Source: Phycisphaerae bacterium (GTDB lineage Bacteria > Planctomycetota > Phycisphaerae > UBA1845 > UTPLA1). Taken from it: a DNA stretch of 64,000 nt. The notes below the pieces were generated by a model. The model ran no database searches. It worked only from the letters and a program-made list of their open reading frames with translations, and was not told where the DNA came from. Shown here piece after piece: positions 63,381-64,000 of the stretch. The stretch spans positions 586,826-650,825 of the forward strand of contig JAHBXN010000002.1 in the NCBI GenBank assembly GCA_019636475.1, given 5' to 3'. The translations under genes were made by a program, and so were the position numbers. The first letter of the stretch is position 1; every line of letters starts with the position of its first letter.

Positions 63381-63962
63381 ATGAAGTCCATCTGCGTATT
63401 CTGCGGATCGAGCGCCGGCACCCATCCAATCCACGCCGAAACGGCCCGGTCGATGGGACAGGAGATCGCGCGGCGCGGGATTCGGCTGGTTTATGGTGGC
63501 GGCCATGTCGGTCTGATGGGCATCGTCGCCGACGCAGCACTCAACTCCGGCGGATCGGTCACCGGCGTCATCACACGGTCACTTATGGAATGCGAGGTCG
63601 GGCACAGCTCGGTCACCGAGCTGCATGTCGTCGACACCATGCACGATCGCAAAGCGCTCATGGCCCGGGAGTCGGATGGATTCGTGGCGATGCCTGGGGG
63701 CCTCGGCACTCTGGAAGAGTTGTTCGAAGTCTGGACGTGGGGTCAGCTCGGAATTCATCAGAAGCCGTGCGCGATCCTGAACGTCGATGGTTTCTATGAT
63801 GGCCTGCTCGCCTTCCTGCGTCATTCGGTGAACGAGGGGTTTCTCCGCCGACAGCATTTCGACATGGTTCTTGCCGGAAGCGAGCCTGCGAAGCTACTGG
63901 ATAACATGGCAGCGTATCGGCCGCCGGCTCTGACGAAGTGGCTCGATCTGGAAGACGTGTGA
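63381..63962 (+). CDS. LOG-family nucleotide hydrolase
   Basis: Encodes 193 residues. The opening SICVFCGSSAG and the core LVYGGGHVGLMG, MHDRKALMARESDGFV (in part) and PGGLGTLEELFEVWTWGQLG (in part PGGLGTLEELFE) match the LOG family, which removes ribose 5-phosphate from cytokinin nucleotides or AMP-like substrates. The older name of lysine decarboxylase for the family is misleading. Only the phosphoribohydrolase reaction is likely; the natural substrate in bacteria is unclear. The gene starts 21 bases after the pseudopilin stop, with little ribosome-binding sequence. Confidence 0.9.
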   Translation: MKSICVFCGSSAGTHPIHAETARSMGQEIARRGIRLVYGGGHVGLMGIVADAALNSGGSVTGVITRSLMECEVGHSSVTELHVVDTMHDRKALMARESDGFVAMPGGLGTLEELFEVWTWGQLGIHQKPCAILNVDGFYDGLLAFLRHSVNEGFLRRQHFDMVLAGSEPAKLLDNMAAYRPPALTKWLDLEDV

Positions 63963-64000
63963 TCCGGCGCGGACTGAATCGGACAGCACGGGCAGGGAAT

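Noticed and set aside
1..64000. CRISPR arrays, insertion sequences, prophage and attachment sites
   Set aside because: No direct-repeat arrays, transposases, integrases or phage structural genes were seen.

Overview
The window is a chromosomal segment of a GC-rich, Gram-negative-type bacterium, most likely a member of the Planctomycetota and perhaps of the Phycisphaerae or a close class. The clues are two pseudopilin-like proteins with the FTLIELLVV helix, the KCxANLKxIA sequence and a late DGH motif, a PEP-CTERM secreted protein, FG-GAP and squalene-cyclase-like exported proteins, a large TPR/peptidase MA protein, and heptose and lipopolysaccharide-kinase genes that imply an LPS-bearing outer membrane. 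No rRNA operon, insertion sequence, prophage, CRISPR array or replication origin was seen. The order looks like stable core chromosome with short operons on both strands.

Layout. 1-5 kb: the end of a pseudopilin gene, a lipoprotein, a rubrerythrin-like ferritin, an 800-base gap holding a candidate structured RNA, a thiolase, and a small membrane protein. 5-12.7 kb: the TPR/gluzincin protein, a flavin reductase with an RdgC-like protein, a phosphohexomutase, and an FG-GAP protein. 13-20 kb: serS, a family 2 glycosyltransferase, metG, an alpha/beta hydrolase and a cardiolipin synthase. 20-26 kb: an exported GH38 alpha-mannosidase and a fused NrfC/NrfD-type iron-sulfur membrane protein. 25.3-30 kb: a reverse-strand run nadC, birA, ABC ATPase, ABC permease, DUF3299-like lipoprotein. 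30-36.8 kb: a two-domain P-loop protein, gltX, a cyclase-like exported protein, a metallophosphoesterase, and prfB with its programmed +1 frameshift. 37-45.3 kb: a tandem LPS-kinase-like protein, a HEAT-repeat membrane protein, an amidohydrolase, a four-CBS protein, a Bax inhibitor-1 family protein and a large phosphohexomutase. 45.5-52.5 kb: tRNA-Val(CAC), an MscK-type channel, a fibro-slime PEP-CTERM protein, an exported RidA protein, and a ParA ATPase fused to a glycogen-binding domain. 53-64 kb: hldE, a small DUF-type protein, a zinc alcohol dehydrogenase, a UVR-motif protein, an Mre11-like phosphoesterase fused to a GIY-YIG nuclease, lgt, panC, small exported or unknown proteins, a second pseudopilin and a LOG-family hydrolase.

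How the genes fit together. Much is housekeeping: three aminoacyl-tRNA synthetases, RF2, a tRNA, and NAD, biotin and pantothenate metabolism. A second theme is the cell envelope: hldE and the LPS-kinase-like protein for LPS core, cardiolipin synthase, lgt, MscK-type channel, pseudopilins, and exported enzymes. The features most worth following are the ParA-CBM48 fusion, the Mre11-GIY-YIG fusion beside a UVR-motif gene, the candidate structured RNA at 2291-2750, the RF2 frameshift site without an evident Shine-Dalgarno stimulator, and the two-domain P-loop protein at 30031-31218. Family names are from recognition of motifs; no database search was run.
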